Assembly (NCBI RefSeq): GCF_016593255.1
Contig: NZ_AP023212.1
Location: forward strand, 1,476,001-1,540,000
Direction of reading: 5' to 3'
From: Hydrogenimonas urashimensis
Lineage (GTDB): Bacteria > Campylobacterota > Campylobacteria > Campylobacterales > Hydrogenimonadaceae
Length of the DNA: 64,000 bases
The position numbers and the translations under genes were made by a program. This document shows, piece after piece, positions 63,970-64,000 of the stretch (position 1 is its first letter; each line of letters starts with the position of its first letter). The notes beneath the pieces are model-generated. The model saw only the letters and a program-made list of their open reading frames with translations. It had not been told where the DNA came from and ran no database searches.

Positions 63970-64000
63970 CCGTCCGAAGGCATCTTTGAGACGAAATCTA

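Overview
The window is about 64 kb of a chromosome from a member of Campylobacterota (the former Epsilonproteobacteria), probably a fairly GC-rich deep-sea type such as a Hydrogenimonas or Nitratifractor relative; the genus is a guess. The evidence is the ruvC-dnaA order around the origin, ThyX as thymidylate synthase, a KpsF/KdsD isomerase, a ksgA-RNase J overlap, NrdA/NrdB with an ATP cone, flagellar genes fliK-flgD-flgE-flgE behind RpoN-type promoters, and many short ATGA overlaps. Coding is dense and nearly every gap is under 200 bp.

Layout. 1-20 kb is mostly housekeeping: HtrA protease (cut by the window edge), PgeF, RarA, YjbQ, RluB-type and RluA-type pseudouridine synthases, KdsD, RNase J, KsgA, HisF, RlmN, PurB, NrdA, NrdB, a nitrilase-like hydrolase and Pcm. 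Two perfect parS sites (10998-11013 and 12825-12840) lie inside genes here. 20-31 kb has a tRNA-Pro(GGG) and signalling genes: two membrane diguanylate cyclases, YajQ, a CZB protein, a PAS protein, a Crp/Fnr regulator and CorA, with a SagB-type oxidoreductase, DUF309 and rhodanese-like proteins among them. A peroxiredoxin gene is split by a 270-bp inverted-repeat element, and the HdeD/YfdX pair follows. 31-43 kb has a fumarate reductase/succinate dehydrogenase-like FrdA-small protein-FrdB operon, a GlnRS-YqeY fusion, and an unusual four-gene operon of M20 peptidase, ATP-grasp ligase, ATP-grasp-HhH fusion and M14 carboxypeptidase. 43-54 kb has BioC, SecG, a polysaccharide deacetylase, Frr, PyrE, an RDD protein, an MFS transporter, an outer-membrane barrel, a nitroreductase broken by an in-frame amber codon, DUF3137, LemA and TypA. 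54-60 kb is the flagellar hook cluster. 60-64 kb has dGTPase, ThyX, RuvC, the replication origin with three perfect DnaA boxes, and dnaA.

Most notable are: (1) a family of small mobile elements (three related copies of 125, 163 and 125 bp, plus a 270-bp relative) sharing termini close to ACTGAYRTTACGC, flanked by 5-bp target duplications (one imperfect), with internal hairpins whose stems covary between copies; (2) the peptidase/ATP-grasp/HhH/carboxypeptidase operon, which looks like an undescribed amide-ligation and trimming system; (3) a second pair of structured intergenic elements, with covarying hairpins, that end in the ribosome-binding sites of pyrE and an RDD gene; (4) the two chromosomal parS sites about 50 kb from dnaA. 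No transposase, CRISPR array, rRNA operon or prophage was seen.
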